This document shows, in pieces, positions 16,073 to 24,677 of a stretch of 64,000 nucleotides of DNA (its first letter is position 1; each line of letters opens with the position of its first letter). The stretch spans positions 223,293-287,292 of the forward strand of contig CAWATM010000007.1 in assembly GCA_963784895.1 (NCBI GenBank), written 5' to 3'. Below the pieces are notes generated by a model. It was given only the letters and a program-made list of their open reading frames with translations, did no database searches and was not told the DNA's origin. Both the position numbers and the translations under genes were made by a program. This stretch comes from Gaiellasilicea sp963784895. Lineage in GTDB: Bacteria > Actinomycetota > Thermoleophilia > Gaiellales > Gaiellaceae.

Positions 16073-17071
16073 GTGATACGCCGGATCGATCGAATCCAGA
16101 CCGAGCTACCGCCGCCGTCGGACCCTGATCCGGCAGGCGCCGCTGCCGTCCAGGAGCTTCTCGGCGGCAAGTTCGGGGAGATGTCCACCTTCCTGAACTA
16201 CACGTTCCAGTCGTTCAACTTCCGCAACAAACAGGGAGCGCGGCCGTTCTACGACCTGGTCGCCAACATCGCGGCCGAGGAATTCGGCCACGTCGAGCTG
16301 GTGGCGACGACGATCAACACGATGCTCACCGGCGCGACGCCGGCGACGACGCCAAACGGGCGAGGTCCAGGCAGCCCACTGAAGAGCCTGAAGGATGTCG
16401 GGAACCCGCATCACTTCCTCGTCGGTGGCCAAGGGGCGCTGCCGCAGAACTCCCAAGGCCGCCCTTGGAACGGCGACTACGTCTTCTCATCGGGCGATCT
16501 CGTCGAGGATCTCACACACAACTTCTTCCTCGAAACTGGCGCCCGGAACGGGAAGCTGAAGGTCTATGAGATGGTCGAGCATCCGGCCGCGCGTGCGCTG
16601 ACCGGCTTCCTACTGGTCCGCGGCGGCGTGCACCAGGTCGCGTACGCCCGCGCGATCGAGCACCTCACCGGGGCGAACCTCATGAAGATGTTTCCGGCCC
16701 CGCGAATCCCGACCGACAAGATCCCTGAGTGCAAGCCGCACATCAAACGGGGTGAGCACCTCAGGCTCTACCGCTTCTCACCGAGCGACTACCTCGAGCT
16801 GGCCGCGGTCTTCAACGGCTCGCATCCGGAAACCGGAGAAGAGCTCGAGGTGATCGACGATGCACCCGAGGGCGTACCGGCCCATGACCTGCCCGCACAG
16901 CCGGCTGTATTCGCGCCTGACTACGCGCCCGAGGAGATCTCCGCGATCGCGGAGAAGCTACGGAAGCAGGCAGGGTTGTCGAAGGGACCGACGGGCGAGA
17001 CCGCGAACGCCAACGGGTCGAAGTCGAAGCCGCGCAGAAGCCGACGAGCCAAGTCGACCGCAAAGACGTAG
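16073..17071 (+). CDS. manganese catalase with basic C-terminal tail
   Basis: 332 residues from GTG 16073, seven bases after AAGGA. Dimanganese ligands of the family are visible in order: Glu in GGKFGEMSTFLNY, Glu and His in AAEEFGHVEL, Glu in GDLVEDLTHNFFLE and His in RGGVHQVAYARA. The enzyme dismutates hydrogen peroxide without heme. The last 45 or so residues are Lys/Arg/Ser-rich (SKSKPRRSRRAKSTAKT) and are not part of the usual catalase; they could bind DNA or acidic polymers. It is convergent with a gene coding for another Lys/Arg/Ser-rich tail. Confidence 0.95.
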   Translation: MIRRIDRIQTELPPPSDPDPAGAAAVQELLGGKFGEMSTFLNYTFQSFNFRNKQGARPFYDLVANIAAEEFGHVELVATTINTMLTGATPATTPNGRGPGSPLKSLKDVGNPHHFLVGGQGALPQNSQGRPWNGDYVFSSGDLVEDLTHNFFLETGARNGKLKVYEMVEHPAARALTGFLLVRGGVHQVAYARAIEHLTGANLMKMFPAPRIPTDKIPECKPHIKRGEHLRLYRFSPSDYLELAAVFNGSHPETGEELEVIDDAPEGVPAHDLPAQPAVFAPDYAPEEISAIAEKLRKQAGLSKGPTGETANANGSKSKPRRSRRAKSTAKT

Positions 17072-17099
17072 GAGGAACGCGGCAGACGCCGACACCGCC

Positions 17100-17133
17100 G
17101 ACCGGCTCGCCCGCGTACGCGAGCGAGCCGGTC
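17100..17133. terminator. perfect 11-bp inverted repeat between convergent genes
   Basis: GACCGGCTCGC at 17100-17110 pairs exactly with GCGAGCCGGTC at 17123-17133 across a 12-base loop. It lies between the catalase end and the end of the convergent gene at 17140, so a two-way terminator is the simplest reading. No T-run follows on either strand. Confidence 0.7.
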
Positions 17134-17139
17134 GCCGAG

Positions 17140-17547
17140 TCAGCGTGCGGACGCCGTCGTCTTCCGCGCTGAGCTCTTTCTGCGCGTACCGCCGGTCTTG
17201 CGTGAACTCGACTTGCGCGCCGAGCTCGGCCGCGTCGACGTGGTCGGGCTCGTGCTACTGCCGTTCCGGCTGGAGGTGGCGCTCGTGCTCTGGCGCACCA
17301 TGCTCAGGAGATCGTCGGGCAACTCGGAAGCCCGCGCCTTCGCCTCGTCCATGACCTCCTTCGCTGGGCGTGACAACGCATCGCTCTTGAGCAGCGCGTA
17401 CAGCGCCGCTCCGGACGCCGGCAGCAGCAGCCAGCGAGTCGTCAGGCTGGTCCGCTGGTGATGTTTGCCCTGGGCGGCGTCCGCCATCTCGGAGACACGC
17501 TCCGCATAGTCGATCACCTGCGACGAGAGCTTCTGGATCGTTCCCAT
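17140..17547 (-). CDS. small protein with hydrophobic segment and histone-like basic tail
   Basis: 135 residues from the ATG at 17547, which has a strong AAGGGGG ribosome site. The N-terminal half is amphipathic (MGTIQKLSSQVIDYAERVSE), then a hydrophobic run RWLLLPASGAALYALLKS, then a helix with many charged residues. From residue 90 on it is almost entirely Ser, Thr, Arg and Lys (SSARKSSSRKTGGTRRKSS). This is like histone H1-type actinobacterial tails. It may tether DNA or a polyanion to the membrane. I do not recognise the family. Confidence 0.75.
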   Translation of the reverse strand: MGTIQKLSSQVIDYAERVSEMADAAQGKHHQRTSLTTRWLLLPASGAALYALLKSDALSRPAKEVMDEAKARASELPDDLLSMVRQSTSATSSRNGSSTSPTTSTRPSSARKSSSRKTGGTRRKSSARKTTASAR

Positions 17548-18141
17548 CTTCAGACCCCCTTGTTGTTTTGCGACGGGCGACGGCTCGAACGTGTGTGGAC
17601 CCCTTCCCTGCCCCACGGAGGTGAAACGCCTGCTCTGATGGACGTTCACGTGACCAGCGTGTAAGGCATGCGCCCCGCCGAAGAAGCTTTCACGTGCCGA
17701 AAGCGGCCTAAGGTTCGCGCTCGCTGCCGTCGTTCCTCGCCATCTTGTGCGAGCGCGAACCTCACGCCAGAACCCCGAAGGATTCGACCCCCAACTGAAC
17801 GGGCTCCTCTAGCCCGTCCTCGCTTCGTTCAACGAGACAACGGCGTGTGCAGATACGCCGTGCCGTCGGCTCTTGTCTGCACTAGAGCGGCGCAACACGC
17901 GTTGGACGCCGCCTGAGGCGTCGTCACGACTCCCGCCTCGGGGGCAAAATTGCCGATCGGCGGTTGCTGTCTGTTGACAACAGTGAGATAGTCGGCCGTA
18001 AGGGCGAGCTGGTGCGATGGCCGCGTCGCGCTGCTCGCCCGCTAGCCAACTTCCTCGCGGTTGACGCGTCTAGGACTGAACCTGTGCGGGCGCGGAGGGG
18101 GCGGCCACCCGCCGCGCCCGCGCGGTCTTGGTCACGACACG
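17548..18141. other. 594-bp non-coding stretch with several hairpins
   Basis: I see no credible gene. Three perfect inverted repeats lie in 210 bases: arms 17711-17724 and 17749-17762 (14 bp), 17799-17805 with 17811-17817 (ACGGGCT/AGCCCGT), and 17905-17910 with 17917-17922 (GACGCC/GGCGTC). Near 17971 the odd palindrome CTGTTGACAACAG occurs and could be an operator. The stretch may hold a structured RNA or a regulatory region. Confidence 0.55.
17711..17762. repeat. 14-bp perfect inverted repeat with 24-base spacer
   Basis: AGGTTCGCGCTCGC at 17711-17724 pairs base for base with 17749-17762. A stem of this length is unlikely by chance in non-coding DNA. There is no T-run after it on the plus strand, so it is not a classic terminator for anything nearby. 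Confidence 0.75.
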
Positions 18142-19491
18142 TCAGCGATGAGCGCGCCACATCGCGGTCGCGAATTCATCCCAGGACCATCGTTGGGGTA
18201 GGGAACCGTAGTCCTTGCCGATCTGCTCCTTGATCGTTCGGAGGTGGCGACTGTCGTCTTCGTTCATCCAGCGATCGACGTAGGCGAAGAACGGAGGATG
18301 GTTCCACCGCGCCTGAACGCCCTTGATCAGCCGAGCGGCGAGAGCTTCCGCGACCCAGGCGCCGCTCGTGCAGCAGCGGCGGTAGTCCTCGCCGAGCGTG
18401 TCCGGCCACTCGCGTGGTTGCAGATGCTCGTAGGGTCCGTAGCGACCCGCTGCGTCTCGGCCACCGTGGCCGGCGAACAGAGCACTCGCCCCGGTCCAGC
18501 CCCGACCGGTCATCGTCTGCATGTCTTCGCCGAAACGTGCCCTGCCCCGTGTGAGCTCTGGTGCGTCCAGCAACGTGGCGGCGAGCAAGATCGGCAGCTT
18601 CCTGCCGCTGCCGTGGCCCCCATGAGCGGGCCAGCCCGGATGCCCGGCCCGCACCAGACCCGCGAGGTCGATCCCGTACTGGGTGAGGTAGACGAGCAGC
18701 GGCTCCTTCCGCTCGGCCGGGTAGTCGAGGGTCAGCAGCAACGCCGCGTTGCCGACGGCACGGGCGATCTCGCGCCCGTAGTCGGGCATGTAGTCGACCG
18801 GTGTGTCGAAGCTGAAGAACAGCGAATCGATCCAGGGGCGCCGAAAGTGGCGCTCGTACTCGGCGAGTGACGGCGCCACACTCGGAGGACGCAGCCGCGG
18901 AAGAAGCTGGCGGCGAAGGTTCCTCGACCGGTAGATCGGCGAGTTCCTCCCCACGTACGACGGGCGGAACGCATCGGCCGGCTGTGGAGCGGCGACGCTC
19001 GTCAGAACCGAGACGGTACGAACGGGACTGGCGGTCTCCGCGTCGTTGAAGAGCCATCGACGTGTCTCCCCGATCCGGCCGACACTGATCGAGGAGACGA
19101 GCGAGTCGCCCGGAACGAGAGTGATCGGAAGAATCGCTCGACTCTCGGGTCTGAACCTCTCGCCCTGCGTCCGCGCGTCGAAGCCGGTCTGGTCGCCCAC
19201 AGGGCGGATGTTCTTGACCGTTCCGTTTCGTCCCTCGGCTGGCCGAGGCGTGACCGTGGAAACGATCACGCGGCCAACCACATAGGGATCACCCGTGACG
19301 AAGCGGCCGACACGCGCCGGGCGCGCAAACGTCCAGGTGATTCCGTCCTTGGTGATGGCCTTTCGGAGCGGCAGACGCTTGAGCGCCGGTGCACGGGGCG
19401 CCCCACGGACCGTGTAAACCGGAACCGCAGCCGCCCTGACTGTTGGCGCGGCTTGCCGGGTTGGTGTGCCCGTGGCGACGGTGGCGGCCAA
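18142..19491 (-). CDS. secreted hypothetical protein, probably with frameshifted signal peptide
   Basis: The open frame begins at a TTG (19491) that directly follows an in-frame TGA, giving 449 residues. The frame one base away starts at ATG 19543 with a good signal peptide (MRAFSIVLAMGCVGVAL); removing one base near 19492 would join it to AATVATGTPTRQAAP. The mature protein has a Tyr/Trp-rich C-terminal half with HGGHGSGRKLPILLAATLL and RARFGEDMQTMTGRGW, a pattern I associate with secreted alpha/alpha-toroid proteins of unknown function in soil bacteria and Planctomycetes. Function unknown. Confidence 0.7.
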   Translation of the reverse strand: MAATVATGTPTRQAAPTVRAAAVPVYTVRGAPRAPALKRLPLRKAITKDGITWTFARPARVGRFVTGDPYVVGRVIVSTVTPRPAEGRNGTVKNIRPVGDQTGFDARTQGERFRPESRAILPITLVPGDSLVSSISVGRIGETRRWLFNDAETASPVRTVSVLTSVAAPQPADAFRPSYVGRNSPIYRSRNLRRQLLPRLRPPSVAPSLAEYERHFRRPWIDSLFFSFDTPVDYMPDYGREIARAVGNAALLLTLDYPAERKEPLLVYLTQYGIDLAGLVRAGHPGWPAHGGHGSGRKLPILLAATLLDAPELTRGRARFGEDMQTMTGRGWTGASALFAGHGGRDAAGRYGPYEHLQPREWPDTLGEDYRRCCTSGAWVAEALAARLIKGVQARWNHPPFFAYVDRWMNEDDSRHLRTIKEQIGKDYGSLPQRWSWDEFATAMWRAHR

Positions 19492-19557
19492 TCAGAGCGA
19501 CGCCCACGCATCCCATCGCAAGCACTATCGAGAACGCACGCATGTCCCGTGAGCACG

Positions 19558-20448
19558 CTAGCTGCGCAGCTTCTTCAAGGCCCGCCCGAGCGCCTGGCCG
19601 CCCGCGAGCACCGGCTCGAACAGGTCGCCGTGCTGTTCGACCCGCTCGAGCGCCTCGCGCATCCCGAAACGGCGCGGCGTCACGTCCTCGGTCAGCTCGT
19701 CCCAGCGCAGCGGCGTCGACACCGGCGCGCCTAGCTTCGGCCGCACCGAGTAGACCGAAGCGATCGTCTTCCCGCGCGCGTTCTGGCGATGGTCGACGAG
19801 CACGCCCTCGCGCTTGTGCTTCAGCCATTCGGTCGTGACCAGCCCTGAGTGTCGCTCCTCGAGCCGGCGCGCCACCCGTTCCGCGAACGCGTAGGTCTGC
19901 TCGTAGGTCGCTCGGCGCGCAATCGGGACGAGCACGTGGATCCCGTCGGCGCCGCTCGTCTTGACGTACGACTCGAGCTCGAGCCGCTCGAGCTCCTCGC
20001 GGATCAGATGAGCGACGCGGATCGCGAGCGCGAAGCCGGCGTCGGGCGGGTCGAGGTCGAAGAGCACGAAGTCCGGCCGGTCCGGTTTGTCGACGCGCGA
20101 GTACCACGCATTCATGTCGATGCAGTTCATCTGCACCATCCAGAGCACCGCCTCCGGCGAGTTGACGAGCGGGAAGTCGACGAGACGCGGTTCACCTTTG
20201 CGCGGGTACGTGCGGTAGGTGCGTGTCGGGATCCAGGACGGCATCCCCTTCGGGGCCTGCTTCTGGAAGTACGCCTCGCCGCCCACGCCGTAGGGCGAGC
20301 GCTTCATCGTGAACGGGCGGTTGCGCAGATGTGGGACCAGCACCGGCGCGATCGCGCGGTAGTACTCGAACAGGTCCTGCTTCGTGATCCCCTCGTCAGG
20401 GAACAACACGCGTTCCGGGCTCGAAAGGCGGACCAACCGCGACGCCAC
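19558..20448 (-). CDS. stand-alone LigD-type polymerase/primase domain
   Basis: 296 residues from GTG 20448. All PolDom motifs are visible: VLFPDEGITKQDLFEYY, GVGGEAYFQKQAPKGMP, the catalytic DxD in FDLDPPDAGF, the SGxxGxH triphosphate motif as SGADGIHVLVP, and DHRQNARGKTIASVYSVR. In non-homologous end joining this domain fills gaps at broken ends with ribonucleotides. Here it is free of ligase and nuclease domains. A second such gene lies at 34870-35880 and a ligase at 30496. No Ku gene is in the window. Confidence 0.93.
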   Translation of the reverse strand: MASRLVRLSSPERVLFPDEGITKQDLFEYYRAIAPVLVPHLRNRPFTMKRSPYGVGGEAYFQKQAPKGMPSWIPTRTYRTYPRKGEPRLVDFPLVNSPEAVLWMVQMNCIDMNAWYSRVDKPDRPDFVLFDLDPPDAGFALAIRVAHLIREELERLELESYVKTSGADGIHVLVPIARRATYEQTYAFAERVARRLEERHSGLVTTEWLKHKREGVLVDHRQNARGKTIASVYSVRPKLGAPVSTPLRWDELTEDVTPRRFGMREALERVEQHGDLFEPVLAGGQALGRALKKLRS

Positions 20449-20528
20449 CCAGCGGGTTCTACCTGTCCGGCGAGCCCCGCCGCCGGTCTGGCCGTGACCG
20501 AGGGGCGGCGCGATGTCGCGTTTGCCTG

Positions 20529-20554
20529 TTTACCCCCTCGATCGAGGGGGTAAA
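20529..20554. promoter_or_regulatory. 26-bp perfect palindrome, candidate operator
   Basis: The two halves TTTACCCCCTCGA and TCGAGGGGGTAAA are exact reverse complements with no spacer, centred between 20541 and 20542. It stands between two divergent genes, 80 bases upstream of the LigD polymerase start and 35 bases before the small gene at 20590. Without a T-run and with genes leaving in both directions, an operator for a dimeric regulator is more likely than a terminator. Confidence 0.65.
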
Positions 20555-20589
20555 GAATCGGTGCGGGGTTGACGATTGAAGAGGACGTG

Positions 20590-20760
20590 ATGAGCAAACT
20601 CGTGAAGCTCCTCGATCGCGCTCTTCCTGCCGTGTGTCCGGACGAGGACTTCTTTCTCGCGGCGCCGGTTGGCACCGCCCGGCATTTCGATGCTCGGCGA
20701 GAGGCACTGCTCGCCGATTTGCGCCGTCAGCGGCGCACTCGGCGCACGCTCGCAGCCTGA
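20590..20760 (+). CDS. small hypothetical protein (56 aa)
   Basis: Starts ATG 20590 after GAAGAGGAC. The sequence MSKLVKLLDRALPAVCPDED leads to a basic Arg-rich tail (LADLRRQRRTRRTLAA). An alternative TTG start at 20569 adds seven residues. No family is recognised. The position just after the palindrome at 20529 and the good ribosome site favour a real gene. It converges on the flippase-like gene, whose stop is 7 bases away. Confidence 0.5.
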   Translation: MSKLVKLLDRALPAVCPDEDFFLAAPVGTARHFDARREALLADLRRQRRTRRTLAA

Positions 20761-20767
20761 GACGCGG

Positions 20768-21778
20768 CTAACCGACAGGATGCAGGCGGCGCCAGAGGAG
20801 CGCCGCCGCCGCTCCGAGCACGACCGGCGGGAGCCACGTCAGCAGGCGGTAGAGCAGGACGGCAGCGACGACGTTGTCGCTGCTGCCGCCGGCCGCGACG
20901 AGCGCGCCCGTGAGCCCGAGCTCGACGATGCCGAGCCCGCCCGGCGTAATCGGGATCGCCGTCAGCAGACGGGTCAGCGCCCACGCGGCGAACGCCTCGA
21001 CGAGGTCGACCTCGTCGGCGGGAACGCCGACGGCTCGCAGAGCGACGAAGAGGACGACGAAGACCGAGAGATGACCGATCAGCGTCCAGGCGAGCAGCGG
21101 AAACCAGCGCTGGCGCAGAAGCCCGAAGGTCTCGCTGCGAAAGTGACTCAGACGCTCGGGCAGCGTGCCGGAGGACGCCCGCCTGCGCAGGATCGGGATC
21201 CGTGATCGCCACCGCTCGAGGCGAGCAGCGAACACCCGCGTACTTGCATCGGTTCGGAAGGCGGCAATCGCCAATCCGAGCAGGAGTCCGAGTACGCCGA
21301 CCCCGATCACGGTGAGCAGGCCGAGCAGACCGCCCTGACGCCCCGTGACCAGCAGCCCCACCAGCGCCACGAGCGGAAGCAGCACCTTGGCGAGCATGTT
21401 CATCGCCGTCACGACCGCGGTCGCGGCGGCGATCGCGCCGCTGCGAAAACCCCAGCCCCGCAGCATCCCGAAGCCGAGACCGAGCCCGACGGCCTCCCCG
21501 CCCGGGAGAGCGCTGGCCGCCGCGGTCGAGGCCTGCGTCATCACGAGCGCGCGCCAGAGGCCCAGTCCGGGCAGGGCCGTCCGCCAGGGCGGCGCGAAGG
21601 TGACGACGTTCCACAACGTCGCGACGGCGAGAGCGACCACCTCCCACAAAGTGAGCGTGGACACGATGTCGATCACGTCGCGGTAATCCGCGATCCGCGG
21701 CAACGCGAACCCGAAGATCGCGACGACCACCGCGACGCCGACGGCGGCGGGGCCGTAGCGCCTGAGCGCACGCTTCAT
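20768..21778 (-). CDS. lysylphosphatidylglycerol synthase TM-region (UPF0104/flippase-like) membrane protein
   Basis: 336 residues from ATG 21778. Eight or so transmembrane helices with the UPF0104 family signatures: WRTALPGLGLWRALVMTQAS with ALPGGEAVGLGLG, and close to the end PITPGGLGIVELGLTGAL, which is the best-conserved motif of the family. Related proteins include the flippase half of MprF and archaeal AglD. It lacks the aminoacyl transfer domain of MprF. A role in moving lipid-linked substrates across the membrane is a family-based inference. Monocistronic. Confidence 0.92.
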   Translation of the reverse strand: MKRALRRYGPAAVGVAVVVAIFGFALPRIADYRDVIDIVSTLTLWEVVALAVATLWNVVTFAPPWRTALPGLGLWRALVMTQASTAAASALPGGEAVGLGLGFGMLRGWGFRSGAIAAATAVVTAMNMLAKVLLPLVALVGLLVTGRQGGLLGLLTVIGVGVLGLLLGLAIAAFRTDASTRVFAARLERWRSRIPILRRRASSGTLPERLSHFRSETFGLLRQRWFPLLAWTLIGHLSVFVVLFVALRAVGVPADEVDLVEAFAAWALTRLLTAIPITPGGLGIVELGLTGALVAAGGSSDNVVAAVLLYRLLTWLPPVVLGAAAALLWRRLHPVG

Positions 21779-21815
21779 CGACCGATGATGTCGAATGCTG
21801 GGACCGCGGCGCGCT

Positions 21816-22433
21816 CTACCCGGCGGAGCCGGGGAACTGGGCCGTGTCGAAATCGGCCAGCGCGACGTCGACGTCGCCCTTGCGGGGCTGGTAGATCGTC
21901 ACCGTCACGTAGTAGTCCCTACCCGCTTTCGGAGCCGGCACCCAGACGAACCACTTCGCGGCTTCCACGTTCGTCGACGGCTTGATCCCGACCGCATCGT
22001 TGCCGTCGGCGTCGCCGTCGCCGGTGCTCACGCGGTCGTTCGTCTTCGCGTCGACGAGTTCCCACTGGATCGGCAGCCGCTTGCCGCGGAAACCCTCGGC
22101 GACGTAGTCGAACTCGATCAGCAGGCCGCGGCGCTGTCTGAACGCCTTCGTGAAGTCCATCGCCGGCAGGCGCACGCGCTCGAGGTAGCGGCCGAAGGTC
22201 ACGGGCTGGCGGACGCTCGAGTCGGCGATCTTCAGCGTGCCGATGTCGGGCGGCGGCTTCGGCTGCCACCCGGGCTTGAAGACGAAGAGCAGGCCGACGA
22301 CGCTCGCGACGAGCGCGACGACCCCGCCGGCCTGGCCGACGTAGACGAGCAGGCTCTTCCGCCGGCCCCCGGACTCCTCCGGCGCGGACTCCTCCGGCGC
22401 GGGCGCCGGCGCCGCATCCGTCGGCGCGGTCAT
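21816..22433 (-). CDS. single-TM protein with extracytoplasmic beta domain, unknown
   Basis: 205 residues from ATG 22433, which overlaps the stop of the upstream broken gene (ATGA). A Pro/Ala/Glu-rich cytoplasmic N-terminus (TDAAPAPAPEESAPEESGG) precedes one membrane helix (YVGQAGGVVALVASVVGLL). The outside part holds a beta-rich domain (GLLIEFDYVAEGFRGKRLPI; AAKWFVWVPAPKAGRDYYVT). The last motif resembles bacterial Ig-like or jelly-roll strands. It would be co-translated with the FnIII protein, so both may act at the cell surface. Confidence 0.75.
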   Translation of the reverse strand: MTAPTDAAPAPAPEESAPEESGGRRKSLLVYVGQAGGVVALVASVVGLLFVFKPGWQPKPPPDIGTLKIADSSVRQPVTFGRYLERVRLPAMDFTKAFRQRRGLLIEFDYVAEGFRGKRLPIQWELVDAKTNDRVSTGDGDADGNDAVGIKPSTNVEAAKWFVWVPAPKAGRDYYVTVTIYQPRKGDVDVALADFDTAQFPGSAG

Positions 22434-23918
22434 GGCCTCGGTAGGAGCACACCTCGGCCGGGAAGGCCGAGCGTGCCGCCGTCGGGGTTGACGAGCGTCG
22501 TCACAAGCCGGTACGGGCCTCCGGGAGCGGAGCGCGGCACGCGCAGCCGCAGCTTGTTCGTGCCGATGCGGATCCCGTAGCGGCCGCTCACGACCTGCCG
22601 GCCGCCGCGGAGCAGACGGAGCCGCGCGGACGTCGCCCGGTTCGCCCGAACGGAGACGACGACGACCCTGAGCCCGCCCGCGCGTCCCACCCCCACGCCG
22701 GCGAGGCGGGCGGCGAGCGCACACGGCCGTGTCTCCGCCGCGACAGCCGCGCGCTGCGAGCGGTTGCCGAGCGTGTCGACGGCATCGACCGCGATCGCGT
22801 AGCGGCGGCCGCACTTCAGGTTCTGCAGCGTGTACTCCGTCGCCTGCGTCTCGCCGGCAGCCGCGTCGTCGAGATAGACGCGGTACCCGGTGACCCTGAC
22901 GTTGTCGGTCGAGGCCCCCCAAGAGATCCCGAGGCTCGTTCGGGTCCGGGCTCCGACCACCGGCGTGCCCGGCGTCGTCGGCGCGATCGCGTCGCGGACG
23001 AAGACGGCCCGAATCGACGTGATCGGACCGGCCGGGAAGGTGCACGTCAGCTGCGTCTGCGCGCAGACGCCGTTCCAGCCGTCGAAGAGCGAGCCGTCGT
23101 CCGGATTCGCGGTCAACGCGATCGGCTTACCGAAGCTGAAGCTGGCCCTGCAGACGGTACCGCAGTCGAGTCCCGACGCCGTCACGCGGCCGCTGCCGTT
23201 CCCGCTCTTGCGCAGCTTGAACTCGACGCTGATCGACGTTGGCGGTTGAGGTGGCGGCTCGTCGGCGAACCGCGCGCCGCCCAGGTGGGCTCATCCTCGA
23301 CGGTGATCGTGCAGGTGGTCGCGTTCGTCGGCTCGCAGCGGTAATCGCCTGGCTCGTGGTTCCAGCCTTTGAACTGCGTCGTTCCCTCGTCACGGTCAGC
23401 GCGACGCGCGTGTGCGGCGGGTAGGCGCTGCAGATCATCCGCATTATACCCAGCTGGGTCAGATCACATGGGCACTCCCGGAGGGACTGACCGGACACAG
23501 TGGCGCCGCCATTGTCCTCCGAGAGACTCACGGCGAGCCGCAGCGGCGGAAAGACCGCGACGATCGAGGTGAGCGCATCGTCGAGCCGGACAGTGCAGGA
23601 GGTTCTCGTGCCGCAGTCGGGCTCGCTCCACTTGAAGAAGGACTTGCCGGCCTCAGGGTCGCGAGGTCAGCCGGACGCGTCGTCCCCTGCTCGTAACTCC
23701 ACTCGCAGTCGTCGGAAGCCTCGCTGTTTCTCGCAGGGAGGGTCGCGTCGCCGGTGCGACGGCACCGCCGAGACTTCGCCGGGGCCACGCGGAGCGACCT
23801 GCAGGGTGACGAGGGCGCTGCTGGTCGCGCCCGCGCTCAGCGCAAGCGTCGCCACAATCAGGGTGGTCAAAGCCCCACCCCCGAGCGCCGCAGCAACGAT
23901 CCACCGAGCACGTCGCAT
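22430..23918 (-). pseudogene. secreted InlB-type repeat and fibronectin type III protein, broken by about five frame changes
   Basis: Reading from ATG 23918 gives a signal peptide (MRRARWIVAAALGGGALTTL). Homologous-looking pieces then appear in different frames: CEWSYEQGTT, VRLTSR, AGKSFFKWSEPDCGTRTSC, TTQFKGWNHEPGDYRC, and finally SISVEFKLRKSGNGSGRV. From about 23185 to the stop at 22430 the frame is open and carries DGWNGVCAQTQLTCTF, one FnIII domain (TSLGISWGASTDNVRVTGYR) and a beta-rich tail. The fused order is several Cys-containing GW repeats, FnIII and a C-terminal domain. Either a decayed gene or many sequencing indels. The stop overlaps the next gene. Confidence 0.8.
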
Positions 23919-23975
23919 CGCGCACCCTTCGTCGCTTGAGAGAAGAGCGTGGCACCTGCGTCTCCGAATGTCAAA

Positions 23976-24629
23976 ATGACGGTCGTGCGACGTACCCTCG
24001 GCCTCGCCCTCGCTGCTGCAACGGTTGCGACCGGGCTCGCCGCGCCGTCGATTTCGGCGCCTGCGCCGATCACGATCGCGGCGCAGCCGTCGGACCTTCT
24101 CCGCAACCGCCTGCTGACGCTCTCTGGGTCGATCCCGAGCAACCGGCTCAAGGAGATCGTCGTGCTCGAGGCGCGCGATTGCGGGCAGTCGTCCTACCGC
24201 CAGGTGGCCCGCGTCGAGACGACCGCGGGCGGACGCTGGGTCTGGCCGTACTTCTATCCCGGAATCAGCGCGCGCATCCGCGCGAGCTGGAACGGCAGGA
24301 CGAGCACGCCCGTGCGCGTGCGCGACCGCGCCTACGTCGAGCTCCGGCAGGCAGGCCCGCGCAGCTTCTCGCTCTCCGTGCGGGCAAAGGTGCCTTTCGC
24401 GGGGAGAGGAGTGCTCCTGCAGCGGCTCGATCCCGCCCGCGGTTGGACCACCGTGAGGTCGGCCGAGCTGACCGTGGGCGGCGCACCGCCCGGCTCGAGC
24501 TACGTGTACTCGACTGCACGGCTCACGGCCTCCCTACCTGCCGGATCGCTCGTTCGCGGGCTCTTCACGGCGGCGCAGGCTCGGCCGTGCTACTTGGCCG
24601 GCCGCTCGAACATGCTCCGCATCCCATAG
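23976..24629 (+). CDS. secreted beta-rich hypothetical protein
   Basis: 217 residues from ATG 23976; a GTG at 23949 adds nine. The signal peptide is clear (TLGLALAAATVATGLAAPSI). Two similar halves follow, each with an Ig-like strand pattern: NRLLTLSGSIPSNRLKEIVV with Cys and VARVETTAGGRWVWPY, then RSFSLSVRAKVPFAGRGVLL and WTTVRSAELTVG. This matches the pattern of actinobacterial surface proteins with repeats of roughly 85 residues. It is divergent from the broken FnIII gene, with fewer than 60 bases between the starts. Confidence 0.75.
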   Translation: MTVVRRTLGLALAAATVATGLAAPSISAPAPITIAAQPSDLLRNRLLTLSGSIPSNRLKEIVVLEARDCGQSSYRQVARVETTAGGRWVWPYFYPGISARIRASWNGRTSTPVRVRDRAYVELRQAGPRSFSLSVRAKVPFAGRGVLLQRLDPARGWTTVRSAELTVGGAPPGSSYVYSTARLTASLPAGSLVRGLFTAAQARPCYLAGRSNMLRIP

Positions 24630-24677
24630 CCGGGCGTCGTCGACGTCGCCGCGTCCGCTCCGATATCGGCGTCTACG

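Noticed and set aside
11756..18141. Genomic island inserted at tRNA-Ser(UGA)
   Set aside because: Lower GC and accessory genes are suggestive, but there is no integrase, no transposase and no copy of the tRNA 3' end downstream.
20529..20554. Palindrome read as a copper-sensing CsoR operator
   Set aside because: The ACCCCC/GGGGGT ends resemble it, but no copper gene or csoR is nearby and the TCGATCGA centre does not fit.
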